DNA of 64,000 bases, from positions 62,001 through 126,000 of the forward strand of contig JAJYIU010000006.1 in NCBI GenBank assembly GCA_021789895.1, in the 5' to 3' direction. The stretch is from Acidobacteriota bacterium. Lineage in GTDB: Bacteria; Acidobacteriota; Terriglobia; Terriglobales; SCQP01. Within the stretch, counting starts at the first letter, position 1, and the number at the start of each line of letters is the position of its first letter. Below, in pieces: positions 8,273-16,933 of this stretch. The translations under genes and the position numbers were made by a program. The notes beneath the pieces were generated by a model, which was given only the letters and a program-made list of their open reading frames with translations, had not been told where the DNA came from and ran no database searches.

Positions 8273-8848
8273 TTACCGGCCTTTCCGCCGCTTCAGCTCG
8301 CGTTCGGCCGCCCGGCGCGCCTGCTCGCCGATCATGCGGTTGCGGGTGAGTTTTTGTAAATCGGAGCTGGCAAGATGCTTGAGCAGCTCCAAGCTGACAT
8401 CCAGCGGGCAATGCGGGTTTTGCACCAGCAGCAGCGGCAGCCGCGCCGATAGACGGAACCGCCGCTCCGAGGCCAGCAGCCGCAATGCCTCTTCGCCGAT
8501 ATTGCCCATTGCGGCGAAGACTTCGGCGTCCCGATCGTTCGTCTGCGGCGATTGGATGACCGCCCGCAGCACCATCCGGTTCTGGTCACGAATCAGCAAC
8601 AGGCGCTCGTCCCGGCTCCCGGTCAGCGCCGCACGCACTCTTTCCGGAACGCTCATGCGGATCAGCCGCTGCAACAGGCTGCCACCCTCGGCCGGCGGGG
8701 AGGCCATTTCCTGCTTTTCCGCCTCACTCGGCTCGTTCAGGCGGAACGGCGCGGCATCCCCGGCGGTTTCCCCGGCTGGGGGTTGCTCCGCCGTAGGCAC
8801 GGCTGAATCTTCCGGCGAATGATTCTGCGGCCGGTTCAAGCCAGGCAT
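8273..8848 (-). CDS. Conserved hypothetical protein with HEAT-like helices
   Basis: A 191-residue protein with a low-complexity Pro/Glu/Ala N-terminus (1-55) and a helical C-terminal region with repeated motifs: LIRDQNRMVLRAVIQSP, then EEALRLLASERRF, then LLLVQNPHCPLDVSLELL. This repeating asparagine-proline spacing is like the DUF2336/HEAT-type repeat proteins found in Acidobacteria and Deltaproteobacteria. No enzymatic residues are evident. It is soluble, ends in a basic tail RRKGR, and converges with the VOC gene. Its function is unknown. It could be a scaffold or adaptor. Confidence 0.7.
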   Translation of the reverse strand: MPGLNRPQNHSPEDSAVPTAEQPPAGETAGDAAPFRLNEPSEAEKQEMASPPAEGGSLLQRLIRMSVPERVRAALTGSRDERLLLIRDQNRMVLRAVIQSPQTNDRDAEVFAAMGNIGEEALRLLASERRFRLSARLPLLLVQNPHCPLDVSLELLKHLASSDLQKLTRNRMIGEQARRAAERELKRRKGR

Positions 8849-8954
8849 GCTGGGGTTGTTCTCTCCACTAAAATTGAAGTTATTGTAGCAACCGGGAAGG
8901 GATGCTGCGGCACCATCCGGGGCGGCTGCGGCCCAGACGATTATCCGGAAGGAG

Positions 8955-9839
8955 CTAGCGCGCAGCTTGCGCAGGCGCCGGTTTTGCCGCGGGACCCGGC
9001 GGCTCGGCCTGGAAGGTCATGTTGGCAATATGACCGGCCGCGCCGGGCACCGGATGCAATTTCCCGTTCACGCGCACTCGGGTGTCGCCTGCGTTGCCGG
9101 TCAGCAATCGCAGCCGGTGCAGCGCGGCAAACTGGCGGCTCTGGCGGGGCTGCAGCAGGCCGCTGAATACCTCGCGGCCATCGGCATGAACCAGAATCCA
9201 GGCTGGCGCGGAGACTACCGAAACTTGTAATTTCAGTCCGCCGGCGCTGGCTTGCCGTATGCGAACGCCAGGCGGATGCGCGGCTGCAGGGCGCCGCGCC
9301 GCCGTTTGCCGGCCAACCGCCGCCTGCGAACCGGCCAATGCAGCCAGCCTGGCCGGCGGCGACGGGTTGCGGGAGGAGCTGGCGTTTTTGCCGCCAAAAA
9401 CACCCTGCCAGAACCCGCCAATTCGATGAAACATGGCCTGGCGCTGAACTTTCATCGGCAGCAGCCAAGCGCTGACGGCCAGCGCCGTCAGCAGGACTGC
9501 GGCTATGGCAAAGCGCCGGGATTTTGAATCGCGGGCTCGAGTATGCTTTCGCGGCCGGGGATGCAACTGCCGCGGATCGGGTAAATACATTTCGACTTCC
9601 GTTGCCCGCCCGCAGCCGAGACAGTATTCGTTCCAGACCTGGCTCGCATCCAGGTGCAGTTGGCGGGCATAAGCTTCGAGAAATTTCCGGCGAAATATGC
9701 CGCTGGGCAAGGCTTCCCAGCGCTCCTGCTCGATGGCTTCGAGCAGCGGCGCGCGAATTTTCGTGGCCGTTGCCAAGTCATCGAGAGCTAATTGCCGGCG
9801 CTCGCGTTCCTGCCGCAAGCGCTTGCCCAAGTCGCCCAT
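8955..9839 (-). CDS. RodZ-like HTH membrane protein (DUF4115)
   Basis: A 294-residue protein with a Cro/CI-type helix-turn-helix at residues 1-70 (LGKRLRQERERRQLALDDLA, then TKIRAPLLEAIEQERWEALPSG and YARQLHLD), a basic juxtamembrane stretch, one transmembrane helix at about 111-127 (RFAIAAVLLTALAVSAWLL) and a C-terminal periplasmic beta domain (VVSAPAWILVHADG, VFSGLLQPRQSRQF) like DUF4115. This is the architecture of RodZ, which links MreB to the cell-wall machinery. Acidobacterial genomes often have several such proteins, so the cell-shape role is inferred from architecture only. Confidence 0.85.
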   Translation of the reverse strand: MGDLGKRLRQERERRQLALDDLATATKIRAPLLEAIEQERWEALPSGIFRRKFLEAYARQLHLDASQVWNEYCLGCGRATEVEMYLPDPRQLHPRPRKHTRARDSKSRRFAIAAVLLTALAVSAWLLPMKVQRQAMFHRIGGFWQGVFGGKNASSSRNPSPPARLAALAGSQAAVGRQTAARRPAAAHPPGVRIRQASAGGLKLQVSVVSAPAWILVHADGREVFSGLLQPRQSRQFAALHRLRLLTGNAGDTRVRVNGKLHPVPGAAGHIANMTFQAEPPGPAAKPAPAQAAR

Positions 9840-10209
9840 AAGAAATGCCTGAACGGTAGACCTTAAATGCGCTCATTCTGCGGCACTTCCGGCCTTTCGT
9901 CAAGGCAGATTTACCATTTTCAATTTGACTGGCATGCTCCTCTCATTAACTTCACTCAATTACATTGCTTATGCAGTCAGAACTGGCTACCGCCCTCAAG
10001 CAACCAGCTTCGACTGCCGGTCCGCATTGATTGGCGGTGCAATTGCAGCATACTCCCGGGTGGTATCGCCGGCATAAACCCGGAATCCTGAACATTTTCC
10101 TGGATTATCGGCTTTAAACCGGTAATATCGGTCAAAAACAGGTGATCTTGGCAATGATGCGGCACTGGACACAATTGGAACCTTTTGTAACACCGCCCGG
10201 GAGCTACAC
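9840..10209. other. 370-bp divergent intergenic region
   Basis: This region separates the rodZ-like gene (minus) from the pilus operon (plus). It is AT-richer than its surroundings and holds no convincing gene. The right part has the pilus-operon promoter described separately and a short inverted repeat, ACCG and CGGT around the AATAT in 10119-10133. Confidence 0.6.
10148..10175 (+). promoter_or_regulatory. Candidate promoter of the pilus operon
   Basis: TTGGCA (10148-10153, five of six to consensus) and CACAAT (10170-10175, four of six) lie 16 bp apart. The predicted start is near 10182, giving a short leader before the HTH gene at 10210, whose ribosome site GGGAG is at 10199-10203. Confidence 0.4.
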
Positions 10210-10467
10210 ATGTCTGCAAAAATGACTCCAAGTGGCGCCGAAACGGCGTTTCCGGAAGTAATGAGCGTGCGCCATGCGGCCGCCTACCTGGGCATCTCGG
10301 TGGACACCCTGTACAAGTATCTGGCGGCGCGGCAGGTGCCGGGATTCCGGCTGGGCAATCGCTGGCGTTTCAAAAAAGCCTTATTGGACGAATGGATTGC
10401 CGGATTGATTATGCCGCCGCAGGCAGCGCCGGCGCCGGCGCGGGCGCGCAAACGCCAGCGAGCGTGA
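10210..10467 (+). CDS. Excisionase-family helix-turn-helix protein
   Basis: An 85-residue protein with a single winged HTH_17 (excisionase/MerR-like) domain: MSVRHAAAYLGISVDTLYKYL, then VPGFRLGNRWRFKKALLDEWI. A basic Pro/Ala-rich tail (RARKRQRA) follows. It is the first gene of the pilM-N-O-P-Q operon and its stop is 4 bp before the pilM ATG. Such small HTH proteins bind DNA and are best known from phages and plasmids, but a lone copy fixed in a chromosomal operon suggests a local regulator. No integrase or other mobile gene is nearby. Confidence 0.85.
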   Translation: MSAKMTPSGAETAFPEVMSVRHAAAYLGISVDTLYKYLAARQVPGFRLGNRWRFKKALLDEWIAGLIMPPQAAPAPARARKRQRA

Positions 10468-10471
10468 GCCT

Positions 10472-11521
10472 ATGGCATTTCTGAAACACAAATCGAAGGG
10501 CCTGCTCGGGCTGGATATCGGCACCAGTGCGGTGAAGGCGGTGGAGTTGGCCCGGCATGATCAGGAGATTCGCCTGAAGCGGGCGCAAATGGCAGCCATC
10601 AACCCGGAACTGGTGGCGGATGGGGCCATAGCCGACTCCGCCGGCTTGGCCGCAGCGTTGTCGGGGCTGTTGGGCGCCTCCGCGAAACGCCAGCGCACCG
10701 CCGCCGCGGTCAGCGGGCATTCGGTGTTCGTGCGCCCCATCGTGATGCCTGCCATGTCCGACGCCGAGCTGGCGACCGCCATCCAGACCGAGGCAGTGCA
10801 GCACGTTCCATTTCCCATCGAGGAAGTTCAACTCGATTACCAGGTGCTGGATTTTCGCGAAGGCGGGCAGATGGAAGTTCTGCTGGTCGCGGCCAAAAAA
10901 GAAAAAATCGCCAACACCACCGAGGCGCTGACCCGGGCCGGCTTGCAGCCGACGATCATGGATCACGATCCGCTCGCCCTGGCCAACTGCTACGAATACA
11001 ATTACCAGCCCACGCCGGAAACCGCCGCCGCGCTGCTGCACGTCGGCGCCAGCCAGACTCATTTCAACGTCATGCGCGGCGCCGTGCCCTGTTTCACCCG
11101 CGACATCAGCGCCGGCGGCAACCAATATACCGACGCGTTGCAGAAGGAATTCTCGCTCACCTTCGAAGAGGCCGAAGCGGTCAAGCTCGGGCGGTCGAGT
11201 TCGGTTTCGGAATCCAAGCGGCTGGAGGTGATGCAAACCATCACCGAAATGCTGCGCCGCGAACTGCGCAAAATGCTCGATTTTTTCCGCACCGAGAATG
11301 GGCGCATTGCGATCGGCCAGCTCTATCTTTCCGGCGGCGGCGCGCGGGTCGCGGGGCTGGAAGAAATGCTGCAGCAGGAAATGTCGGTGCCGGTGGAATG
11401 GCTGGATCCGTTCCGGCGCATTCGCGCCGAGGGCGAGCTGCCCGCCGGCAATTTACAGCAGATTGCCCCCCGCATGGCAGTCGCCGTCGGCCTGGCGCTG
11501 CGGGAGTTTGAAGACCTATGA
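10472..11521 (+). CDS. pilM: Type IV pilus assembly protein PilM
   Basis: A 349-residue actin-like cytoplasmic ATPase-fold protein that anchors PilN on the inner face of the membrane. It shows LGLDIGTSAVKAVEL (first phosphate-binding loop), QTEAVQHVPFPIEEVQLDYQ characteristic of PilM, AALLHVGASQTHFNVMR (second loop) and YLSGGGARVAGLEEML near the end. The ATG of pilN overlaps its stop (ATGA), so the products are made in step. Part of the alignment subcomplex of the type IV pilus. Confidence 0.95.
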   Translation: MAFLKHKSKGLLGLDIGTSAVKAVELARHDQEIRLKRAQMAAINPELVADGAIADSAGLAAALSGLLGASAKRQRTAAAVSGHSVFVRPIVMPAMSDAELATAIQTEAVQHVPFPIEEVQLDYQVLDFREGGQMEVLLVAAKKEKIANTTEALTRAGLQPTIMDHDPLALANCYEYNYQPTPETAAALLHVGASQTHFNVMRGAVPCFTRDISAGGNQYTDALQKEFSLTFEEAEAVKLGRSSSVSESKRLEVMQTITEMLRRELRKMLDFFRTENGRIAIGQLYLSGGGARVAGLEEMLQQEMSVPVEWLDPFRRIRAEGELPAGNLQQIAPRMAVAVGLALREFEDL

Positions 11522-12096
11522 TCCGGATCAACCTGCTTACAGGCGCTCAGCCGGGCGCCGAAGCGCCCGAAGCCGTCCAGCCGGCGCCAGGAACGCCGAA
11601 AGCGGCCCTTTATCTCCTGCTGGGGGCGGTGGTGGCGATCGGACTGCATTATTTTTACCTGCAACACCAGGCGTCCGATCTACAGCAGCAACTGGCGCAG
11701 CAGCAGGCTGAAGCCGCGCGGCTGCAGATCGTCAAGGCGCAATTTACGGCGTTGCTGGCCCAACAAAGCCGGCTCTCGGGCCGGATCGCGATTATTCGCC
11801 AACTCGACGGCCGCCGCACCGGGCCGTATGAGTTTCTGGTCCGCCTGGGCGGCAGCGTGGCGGGAACGCAGCAGATTTGGCTGACCGCCTGCGTCAAACA
11901 CGGAGACTCCATTGCGATGAGCGGGCGCGCCCTCAACCTTTATGCACTCGCCAATTTCATCATTCGCCTCCGCGCTTATGGGTTCCAGCATGTGCGCCTA
12001 AAGCAGGCGCAGCAGCACAGCTCGCAAGCGCATGTGCCGGAGTACCATTTCCAGCTCGAAGCGCTTTCGCTTCCCGCAACGACCAGGCGGAGTTGA
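11518..12096 (+). CDS. pilN: Type IV pilus assembly protein PilN
   Basis: A 192-residue bitopic inner-membrane protein. The conserved N-terminal MIRINLL motif binds PilM, a transmembrane helix follows at about residues 31-47, a Gln/Ala-rich coiled coil spans about 48-85, and a C-terminal ferredoxin-like domain pairs with PilO. The gene overlaps pilM by 4 bp and precedes pilO by 4 bp, the standard operon layout. Confidence 0.92.
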   Translation: MIRINLLTGAQPGAEAPEAVQPAPGTPKAALYLLLGAVVAIGLHYFYLQHQASDLQQQLAQQQAEAARLQIVKAQFTALLAQQSRLSGRIAIIRQLDGRRTGPYEFLVRLGGSVAGTQQIWLTACVKHGDSIAMSGRALNLYALANFIIRLRAYGFQHVRLKQAQQHSSQAHVPEYHFQLEALSLPATTRRS

Positions 12097-12100
12097 CCCG

Positions 12101-12697
12101 ATGCCATCGCTCGAAGCCTTATCTCCGCGCAAGCAGCTCGTGGTATTCGCCATCCTGGCAGTGATGCTGGTGGGGGTGGCCGAATACACCTGGCTCAGCG
12201 GCATCGGCCAGGCCAACGACGCGATCCTTGCCAAAGTGAATACGCTGCGGCTCAACAATGCCCAACTAGAGCCGCTGGAGACCCGGCTGCCCGCCATGCA
12301 GCACCAGGTAGCCGTGCTGCAGCAGCAACTGGTGGGCCTGGAACAGGTGGTGCCGCCGCGCACCCGCACCGGCCGCTTTCTACAAGAGATCGAAAGCACC
12401 GCCCGGGCCAGCGGCGTGTATATTCGCGAGGTTACGGCCCAGCCTCCCAACCACCACAGTTTTTACGTGGCCGTGCCCTACAGTCTGGCGCTGGACGGCA
12501 GTTACCGCCAGTTGGCCGATTTTTACGCCCGGCTGGCGAAAATGCGCCGCATTGTCAACGTCGAAAATATTGATTTAGAGCACTTGAATCGCGCCAGCGG
12601 ATTGGCCTACCAGGCCAGAGAGACGGTGAGCGCGGGCTGCCAGATCATCACTTTTTACAGCCGGCAGGGGGCCGCGCCGGTGTTGCGGAGACCGTGA
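12101..12697 (+). CDS. pilO: Type IV pilus assembly protein PilO
   Basis: A 198-residue bitopic inner-membrane protein with a short N-terminus, a transmembrane helix (about 15-33), a coiled coil rich in Leu/Gln (about 45-85), and a C-terminal domain with YSLALDGSYRQLADFYARLAKMRRIVNVENI, here cited in pieces as SLALDGSY and FYARLAKM, which is typical of PilO. The start is ATG 12101, 4 bp after pilN. A longer frame upstream runs through pilN and is not used. PilO forms a heterodimer with PilN. Confidence 0.9.
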   Translation: MPSLEALSPRKQLVVFAILAVMLVGVAEYTWLSGIGQANDAILAKVNTLRLNNAQLEPLETRLPAMQHQVAVLQQQLVGLEQVVPPRTRTGRFLQEIESTARASGVYIREVTAQPPNHHSFYVAVPYSLALDGSYRQLADFYARLAKMRRIVNVENIDLEHLNRASGLAYQARETVSAGCQIITFYSRQGAAPVLRRP

Positions 12698-13098
12698 TGG
12701 CGAAACTAAGCGCTTTATTGCTGTTCAGTCTTCTGTTGCCGGCAGCGACGCCGCCAGGCCAGCACCTGCGCCTCATCCGCGATCCTTTCCGGCCGCTGGT
12801 CAACGCCCCCAAGGGCGGCGCTCCCCGGGTGTCCGCAGCGCCGCTACCCGCCGGCAAGGCCGGCGTGCGCTGGCAGACACTGCAAATTCAGGGCATCGTG
12901 CTGGGCGGAGACCGGGCCGCAGTGGCCCTGGCGTCGGATGCCGGCGGCGTCAGCTTCCTGCTACGGCCCGGCGACCGATTGTATGACGCCCTCATCGTGC
13001 GCATTTCCTTGCGCGGCTTATGGCTGGAAAAACTGGTGCCGGCCGGCCCGCACGGCAAGCCCCGCGGCGGTTTGATGCTGCTGCCAATGCGCCCCTAG
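12697..13098 (+). CDS. pilP: PilP-like pilus assembly protein
   Basis: A 133-residue protein with a hydrophobic N-terminal signal sequence, a linker and a small beta domain (WQTLQIQGIVLGG, then FLLRPGDRLYDALIVRI) like the PilP/GspC homology region, which contacts the secretin. The ATG at 12697 shares its A with the pilO stop (TGATG); a GTG three bases earlier is possible. No lipobox Cys is seen in the signal region, unlike classic PilP, so membrane anchoring may differ. The identity is supported mostly by position between pilO and pilQ. Confidence 0.78.
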   Translation: MAKLSALLLFSLLLPAATPPGQHLRLIRDPFRPLVNAPKGGAPRVSAAPLPAGKAGVRWQTLQIQGIVLGGDRAAVALASDAGGVSFLLRPGDRLYDALIVRISLRGLWLEKLVPAGPHGKPRGGLMLLPMRP

Positions 13099-13109
13099 CG
13101 AGCAAACCT

Positions 13110-15125
13110 ATGCGTTTCTTATACCCACTTTTTCGCCTGCTGCGCCGCCTGGCGCCGGTTGCGCTATGGGCAGCGCTTGGCTGCACGAGCCTGCCGGCAC
13201 AGACCCCTCCCCGCCGGCAATCGCCCGCCGGCGCCGTTGCGCAGGTTTCCGCGCCCAGCCTGCTGCGGCAAGCGGGCCGGCTGCAAGGCATCCTGCTGCC
13301 CATCTTCGGTCCGATGCCGCAGGCTCGCAGTCATCGCCTGGGTTTTCCGCGCCGCTGGTACATTGATCTGACGCCGGCGATCAAAGATCGCGGCCGGGTT
13401 GAGTTTCCCGGCGGCGGCTGGTTCAAAGACATACGCCTGGCGCAGTTTCAGAACCAACCCGGCCGCCAGGTGGTCCGGCTGGTGCTGGATCTGCCGCCGA
13501 ATGGGCCGCGCCCGCGGCTGCTGATCCGGCAGCACGGATTTTTGATTCTTCCCGGCGCCGTCCCGGCGAGGAAAGCTTCCGCATTGCGGAAAGTGCGCCG
13601 CATCGCCTCGCGGCCGCCTGCGACGGCAACGCCACGCAGCAGCCATCGCGTCCGCCGGATTGCTTCTACCGCCCGCACCGCCGCGCCCACGACGGCGCGG
13701 CCGAGTCCGGCCGTAGCCAAGACGAGTCCTAAAGCGGCGGCGGCCATGCCGCCTCCCCCGCCCGCTCCCACACCGGCGACGCAGGCGGTGCATATTCCGC
13801 CCTCGCTGCTGCATCCCGGGCCGCTCAGCCAGGCATCGCCCGAAACGCCGCCGCAATACACCGGCGAGCGCATCACGCTGCGGCTGAAAAACGCCAGCCT
13901 GAAAGACTTTTTCCGCATCATCCATGAAGTCAGCGGGCTGAACGTCATCGTGGATTCCGACGTAAACGGCACGGTGACCATGATGATGAACGATGTGCCA
14001 TGGGATCAGGCTTTCGACCTGGTCGTTCAAAACAACGGCCTCGGGTACAGCCTCGAAGGGAATGTGCTGCGCATTTCCAAGCTCAGCACCTTGATCAACG
14101 AGCAAAAGCAGCGCCGGGCCTGGGCGCAAGCGGAAGCCGCGCGCTCGCCCCTCGATCTGCGGATGGTGCGGCTGAGCTACATCAGCGCCAGCGCCGTTTC
14201 CAAAACCCTCGACCACCCCTACATCCTCGGCCAGCGAGGGCAGTTGATTCCCAACAACGTCTCCAACCTGGCCGGCAGCCTGAGTGGCGGCTCCGGCGGA
14301 TCCGCAGGCTCGGTGGAGCCCAGCACCCTGCTGGTGCTGGCATCGAAACAGCGCATGCCTAAAATCCTGGCGCTGATCAAGCAACTCGACCAGCGCCGGC
14401 CGCAGATCGAGATTGAAGCCCGCGTCGTCGCCACCACTCGAACGTACGCCCGCGAATTGGGCGTGCAGTTGGCGTTTCTTACCAGCAATGCGGCCACGGT
14501 GGCCGCCGGCGACCCGCTCGTGGGCCTCTCGCCGGTTGGCAGCGGCATTCCGCTGAACACCAACCTGGGCGCGAACGCGCCCAATTCCGGCATCAGCATC
14601 ATCAATGCGAGCAAGTCCTATGAACTGGATGCGATTTTGACCGCGGCCGAATCCCACGGCCAAGGCCGCGTGCTTTCCTCGCCGCGGGTGGTTACGCAAG
14701 ACAACGAGCCGGCGATGGTGCAGCAAGGGGTCCGCATCCCGCTGCAAACCACCATCAACAACACCATCTCCGTGCAGCTATTCAACGTCACGCTGCGCCT
14801 GATGGTCACGCCCCGCGTGACCCCCGACGGGCATATTTACCTGACCGTGAATGTGCGCAATGAAAGCATTGACGCCGGCATTCCGCGCATCCAGGGCATG
14901 CCTGCGATTGACACACAGTCCGCCAATACCCGCGTGCTGGTGCAGAACGGCGGCACGGCGGTGATCGGCGGGGTGATTATACGCAATCACCAGAACAGCG
15001 TCTTCCAGGTACCGGTGTTGGGGGACGTGCCGGTCGTGGGCAATCTGTTCAAGCACACTTCGATCACGAGTTCCGATCAGGAACTGCTGTTCTTCATCAC
15101 CCCCAAAATCGTAAAGACGACCTGA
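13110..15125 (+). CDS. pilQ: Type IV pilus secretin PilQ
   Basis: A 671-residue outer-membrane secretin forming the pore through which the pilus passes. It has a signal peptide, one AMIN-like N-terminal domain (YIDLTPAIKDRGRVEFPG, then IRLAQFQNQPGRQVVRLVLDL), a long Ala/Pro/Thr-rich linker (about 170-240), an STN/N0 domain (LRLKNASLKDFFRIIHEVSG, NVIVDSDVNGTVTM), an N1 domain and the secretin channel ending in VPVLGDVPVVGNLFKH and ELLFFITPKIV. The start is set at ATG 13110, which begins a signal peptide; an in-frame ATG 30 codons upstream lies inside pilP and gives a non-signal leader. Confidence 0.94.
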   Translation: MRFLYPLFRLLRRLAPVALWAALGCTSLPAQTPPRRQSPAGAVAQVSAPSLLRQAGRLQGILLPIFGPMPQARSHRLGFPRRWYIDLTPAIKDRGRVEFPGGGWFKDIRLAQFQNQPGRQVVRLVLDLPPNGPRPRLLIRQHGFLILPGAVPARKASALRKVRRIASRPPATATPRSSHRVRRIASTARTAAPTTARPSPAVAKTSPKAAAAMPPPPPAPTPATQAVHIPPSLLHPGPLSQASPETPPQYTGERITLRLKNASLKDFFRIIHEVSGLNVIVDSDVNGTVTMMMNDVPWDQAFDLVVQNNGLGYSLEGNVLRISKLSTLINEQKQRRAWAQAEAARSPLDLRMVRLSYISASAVSKTLDHPYILGQRGQLIPNNVSNLAGSLSGGSGGSAGSVEPSTLLVLASKQRMPKILALIKQLDQRRPQIEIEARVVATTRTYARELGVQLAFLTSNAATVAAGDPLVGLSPVGSGIPLNTNLGANAPNSGISIINASKSYELDAILTAAESHGQGRVLSSPRVVTQDNEPAMVQQGVRIPLQTTINNTISVQLFNVTLRLMVTPRVTPDGHIYLTVNVRNESIDAGIPRIQGMPAIDTQSANTRVLVQNGGTAVIGGVIIRNHQNSVFQVPVLGDVPVVGNLFKHTSITSSDQELLFFITPKIVKTT

Positions 15126-15273
15126 GGATTGAAAAATTAACGCGCCGGCACGGCGAGATCCAGCTTCAATGTCCAAGCGGGCATCGACTGAGAAGGGCAT
15201 CATGGATTTTGCCTGCACGTCTTTTGGAAACCGGACGGCCGAACCCAGGGGTGCAAATGGCTGCCGTTCCACC

Positions 15274-15654
15274 TCACCGGCGCAAATAGGCATCCTGCTT
15301 GCCGATCCAGTCCTGGCGGGGCGGGGCGAAGATATCCAGATCGAGCGTGTCTTCCAGCGCTTCGGCGGCATGCGGCACGTGGGGCGGAATCACCAGCGTC
15401 TCGCCCGCGCGCACCACGATCTGCCGGCCTTCGATCTGAAAGCGCAGCGCGCCTTCCAGCACGTAGGTAATTTGCTCGTTGGCATGCCGATGTTCGGGCA
15501 CGAGGCAGCCGCGGCGCAGGCGGATGCGGGCGAGCATGCATTCGTCGCCATGCACATACTGGCGATCGAAGAGCGGGTTGACGGCCTCCCAGGGCAGATC
15601 GTCCCAGCGAGCGTACACGGCCGAAGGGGAAGGGGAGGAGGAGGAAGTGGGCAT
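15274..15654 (-). CDS. Cupin-domain protein
   Basis: A 126-residue single-domain cupin. Motif 1 is seen as EHRHANEQITYVLEGALRF and motif 2 as GETLVIPPHVPHAAEAL; the metal-binding residues His-x-His, Glu and a later His are present. It also shows a conserved C-terminal DIFAPPRQDW. Cupins of this type bind metal and may be sugar isomerases, dioxygenases or sensors; the substrate is unknown. It lies 40 bp downstream of nusB on the same strand and ends a small osmC-nusB-cupin operon. Confidence 0.85.
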   Translation of the reverse strand: MPTSSSSPSPSAVYARWDDLPWEAVNPLFDRQYVHGDECMLARIRLRRGCLVPEHRHANEQITYVLEGALRFQIEGRQIVVRAGETLVIPPHVPHAAEALEDTLDLDIFAPPRQDWIGKQDAYLRR

Positions 15655-15694
15655 GTGGTGGCTCCGGATCAGGATTCGATAGAAGCTTGCGGGC

Positions 15695-16132
15695 TCACCG
15701 CGCCGGGCGGAATTCGCGCAGCGCGCCGTCCAGCACGGCGTTGAGCAGGCGCTTCATTTCCGGGCGGGTATAGGCCTGGCACAGGCGCAGGATTTCATGC
15801 ACGACCACCGGGGCCGGGGTGTCCGGCTGGCCGAGCATTTCCGCCAGCCCCAACTTGAGCAGCGCCCGATCGATCGGGGTCATGCCCGCCAGCGGGTACT
15901 GCGGGCACAGGCGGGCGGAGACATCGGCGATGGCGGCGGCATGCTGTTCGACCCCGGCCAGCAGACGGCCGGCCAGGGAGCGGCTTTCGGCAGGGAGGTT
16001 GGGGTGCAGCGGCCAGTACCAGAGCTCCGCCTGGCGCGGGTTTTGACCGTTGAGTTCCATGGCGTACAGCATCTGCAGCGCGGCCTCGCGCCCTTCGCGC
16101 CGCCAGTCGGCGCTTTTGCCGCGCGGGCTCAT
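15695..16132 (-). CDS. nusB: Transcription antitermination factor NusB
   Basis: A 145-residue all-helical RNA-binding protein that, with NusE/S10, binds boxA of rRNA operons and suppresses early termination. It begins MSPRGKSADWRREGREAALQMLYAMEL, shown here by its parts RREGREAALQMLYAMEL and, later, MTPIDRALLKLGLAEML and NAVLDGALREF, which are NusB signatures. The start at 16132 is chosen because the longer open frame upstream is antisense-like, and because this ATG overlaps the stop of osmC (ATGA). It is usually with ribH or rpoE2 genes; here it is not. Confidence 0.9.
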   Translation of the reverse strand: MSPRGKSADWRREGREAALQMLYAMELNGQNPRQAELWYWPLHPNLPAESRSLAGRLLAGVEQHAAAIADVSARLCPQYPLAGMTPIDRALLKLGLAEMLGQPDTPAPVVVHEILRLCQAYTRPEMKRLLNAVLDGALREFRPAR

Positions 16133-16572
16133 GCCACCCCGGCGGCGGTGTTGGACGATTCCGCCGTGGCGGGCTTCAGCAATATTTCCCAGGTAATTGC
16201 CGCGGTGGCACGCAGCATGGCCGAAACGCCGCAATATTTTTCCTGCGACAGCGTGACCGCGCGCTCGACCGCCGCGCGCTCGACGTCGCCTTCCACCTCG
16301 TAGCGCAGGTGGATGCGGGTATAGACCGTCGGCGGTTCCGGCGCCCGTTCCGCTTCCGCCGTCACCCGCAGGCTGCGCGCCGGCTGGCGCTTTTTCCGCA
16401 GAATCATGACGACATCGGTAGCGGTGCAGCAGCACAGGCCCATCAGCACCAGTTCCATCGGGCCCGATCCGCTATTGACCTGGCGGTCGGCGTCCACCAC
16501 TTGAGCATGGCCGCTGGACGCCTGGGCGGCGAAACGTTCGCGATCGATCCATTGCGCGCTGGCAGTAATCAT
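16129..16572 (-). CDS. OsmC/Ohr-family redox protein
   Basis: A 147-residue protein of the OsmC superfamily, peroxide reductases acting on organic hydroperoxides. It has PMELVLMGLCCCTATDVV, with the reactive-cysteine region, and a second Cys in SQEKYCGVSAML, matching the two-Cys catalytic pair of the YhfA-like branch. The three consecutive cysteines (CCC) are usual for this subgroup. Translationally coupled to nusB by a 4-bp overlap. Confidence 0.88.
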   Translation of the reverse strand: MITASAQWIDRERFAAQASSGHAQVVDADRQVNSGSGPMELVLMGLCCCTATDVVMILRKKRQPARSLRVTAEAERAPEPPTVYTRIHLRYEVEGDVERAAVERAVTLSQEKYCGVSAMLRATAAITWEILLKPATAESSNTAAGVA

Positions 16573-16933
16573 GTTCTCAGTCTAAAGCAGATGTTCGGCG
16601 GACGGCCGGCATCGAGGCGTCTGCCAGGATTCAACGGCGATTTATCCGAAACCGGCCCGGCATGAGTCGCGACTTTCAGCAACTCCGGGAGCGCGTGTTT
16701 CGAAACCGCGCTTCCAACGCGTCCCGGGCCGGGTAATGCGGGCGTAGAAAGCGGCATCAATTTACAAGCACCGCATACAATATAGTCGCATAAGTAGAAG
16801 AATTAAAAGGGCTTATACATAACATGCGCAGGCGTGCATTTTAGTGGAACTTTATCGCCCCAGCCGGTGTCCATTAGAATGCCGGGCCGTCTGGAAATTG
16901 TTCGCGAGGCGTTGTATGTTGAGGCAGGACATT
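16573..16933. other. Intergenic region between osmC (-) and an ECF sigma gene (+)
   Basis: About 360 bp without a convincing gene. The part from 16750 to 16830 is AT-rich and may hold further promoter elements. The right part contains an ECF-type promoter annotated separately, so the transcribed leader of the sigma gene begins near 16880. Confidence 0.6.
16846..16872 (+). promoter_or_regulatory. ECF-type (sigma-E-like) promoter, probably autoregulatory
   Basis: GGAACTT (16846-16852) is a perfect ECF -35 element, and GTCC (16869-16872) lies 16 bp downstream, the spacing of ECF promoters. It is immediately upstream of an ECF sigma factor gene, which is how many ECF factors control their own operon. 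It implies a transcript start near 16880, so the GTG at 16844 that lies in frame cannot be the translation start in that transcript. Confidence 0.7.

Noticed and set aside
10177-10203. ECF promoter GGAACCT before the pilus HTH gene
   Set aside because: No GTC element at the required spacing; the sequence at the -10 position is the ribosome site GGGAG.
15126-15273. Possible pseudogene fragment on the minus strand between pilQ and the cupin gene
   Set aside because: A frame reading GSAVRFPKDVQAKSMMPFSV looks protein-like, but it has no start or family match and runs into the antisense of pilQ; too short to support.
16844-16846. GTG 16844 as the start of the first ECF sigma gene
   Set aside because: It overlaps the GGAACTT -35 of the ECF promoter, so it is upstream of the predicted transcript start.
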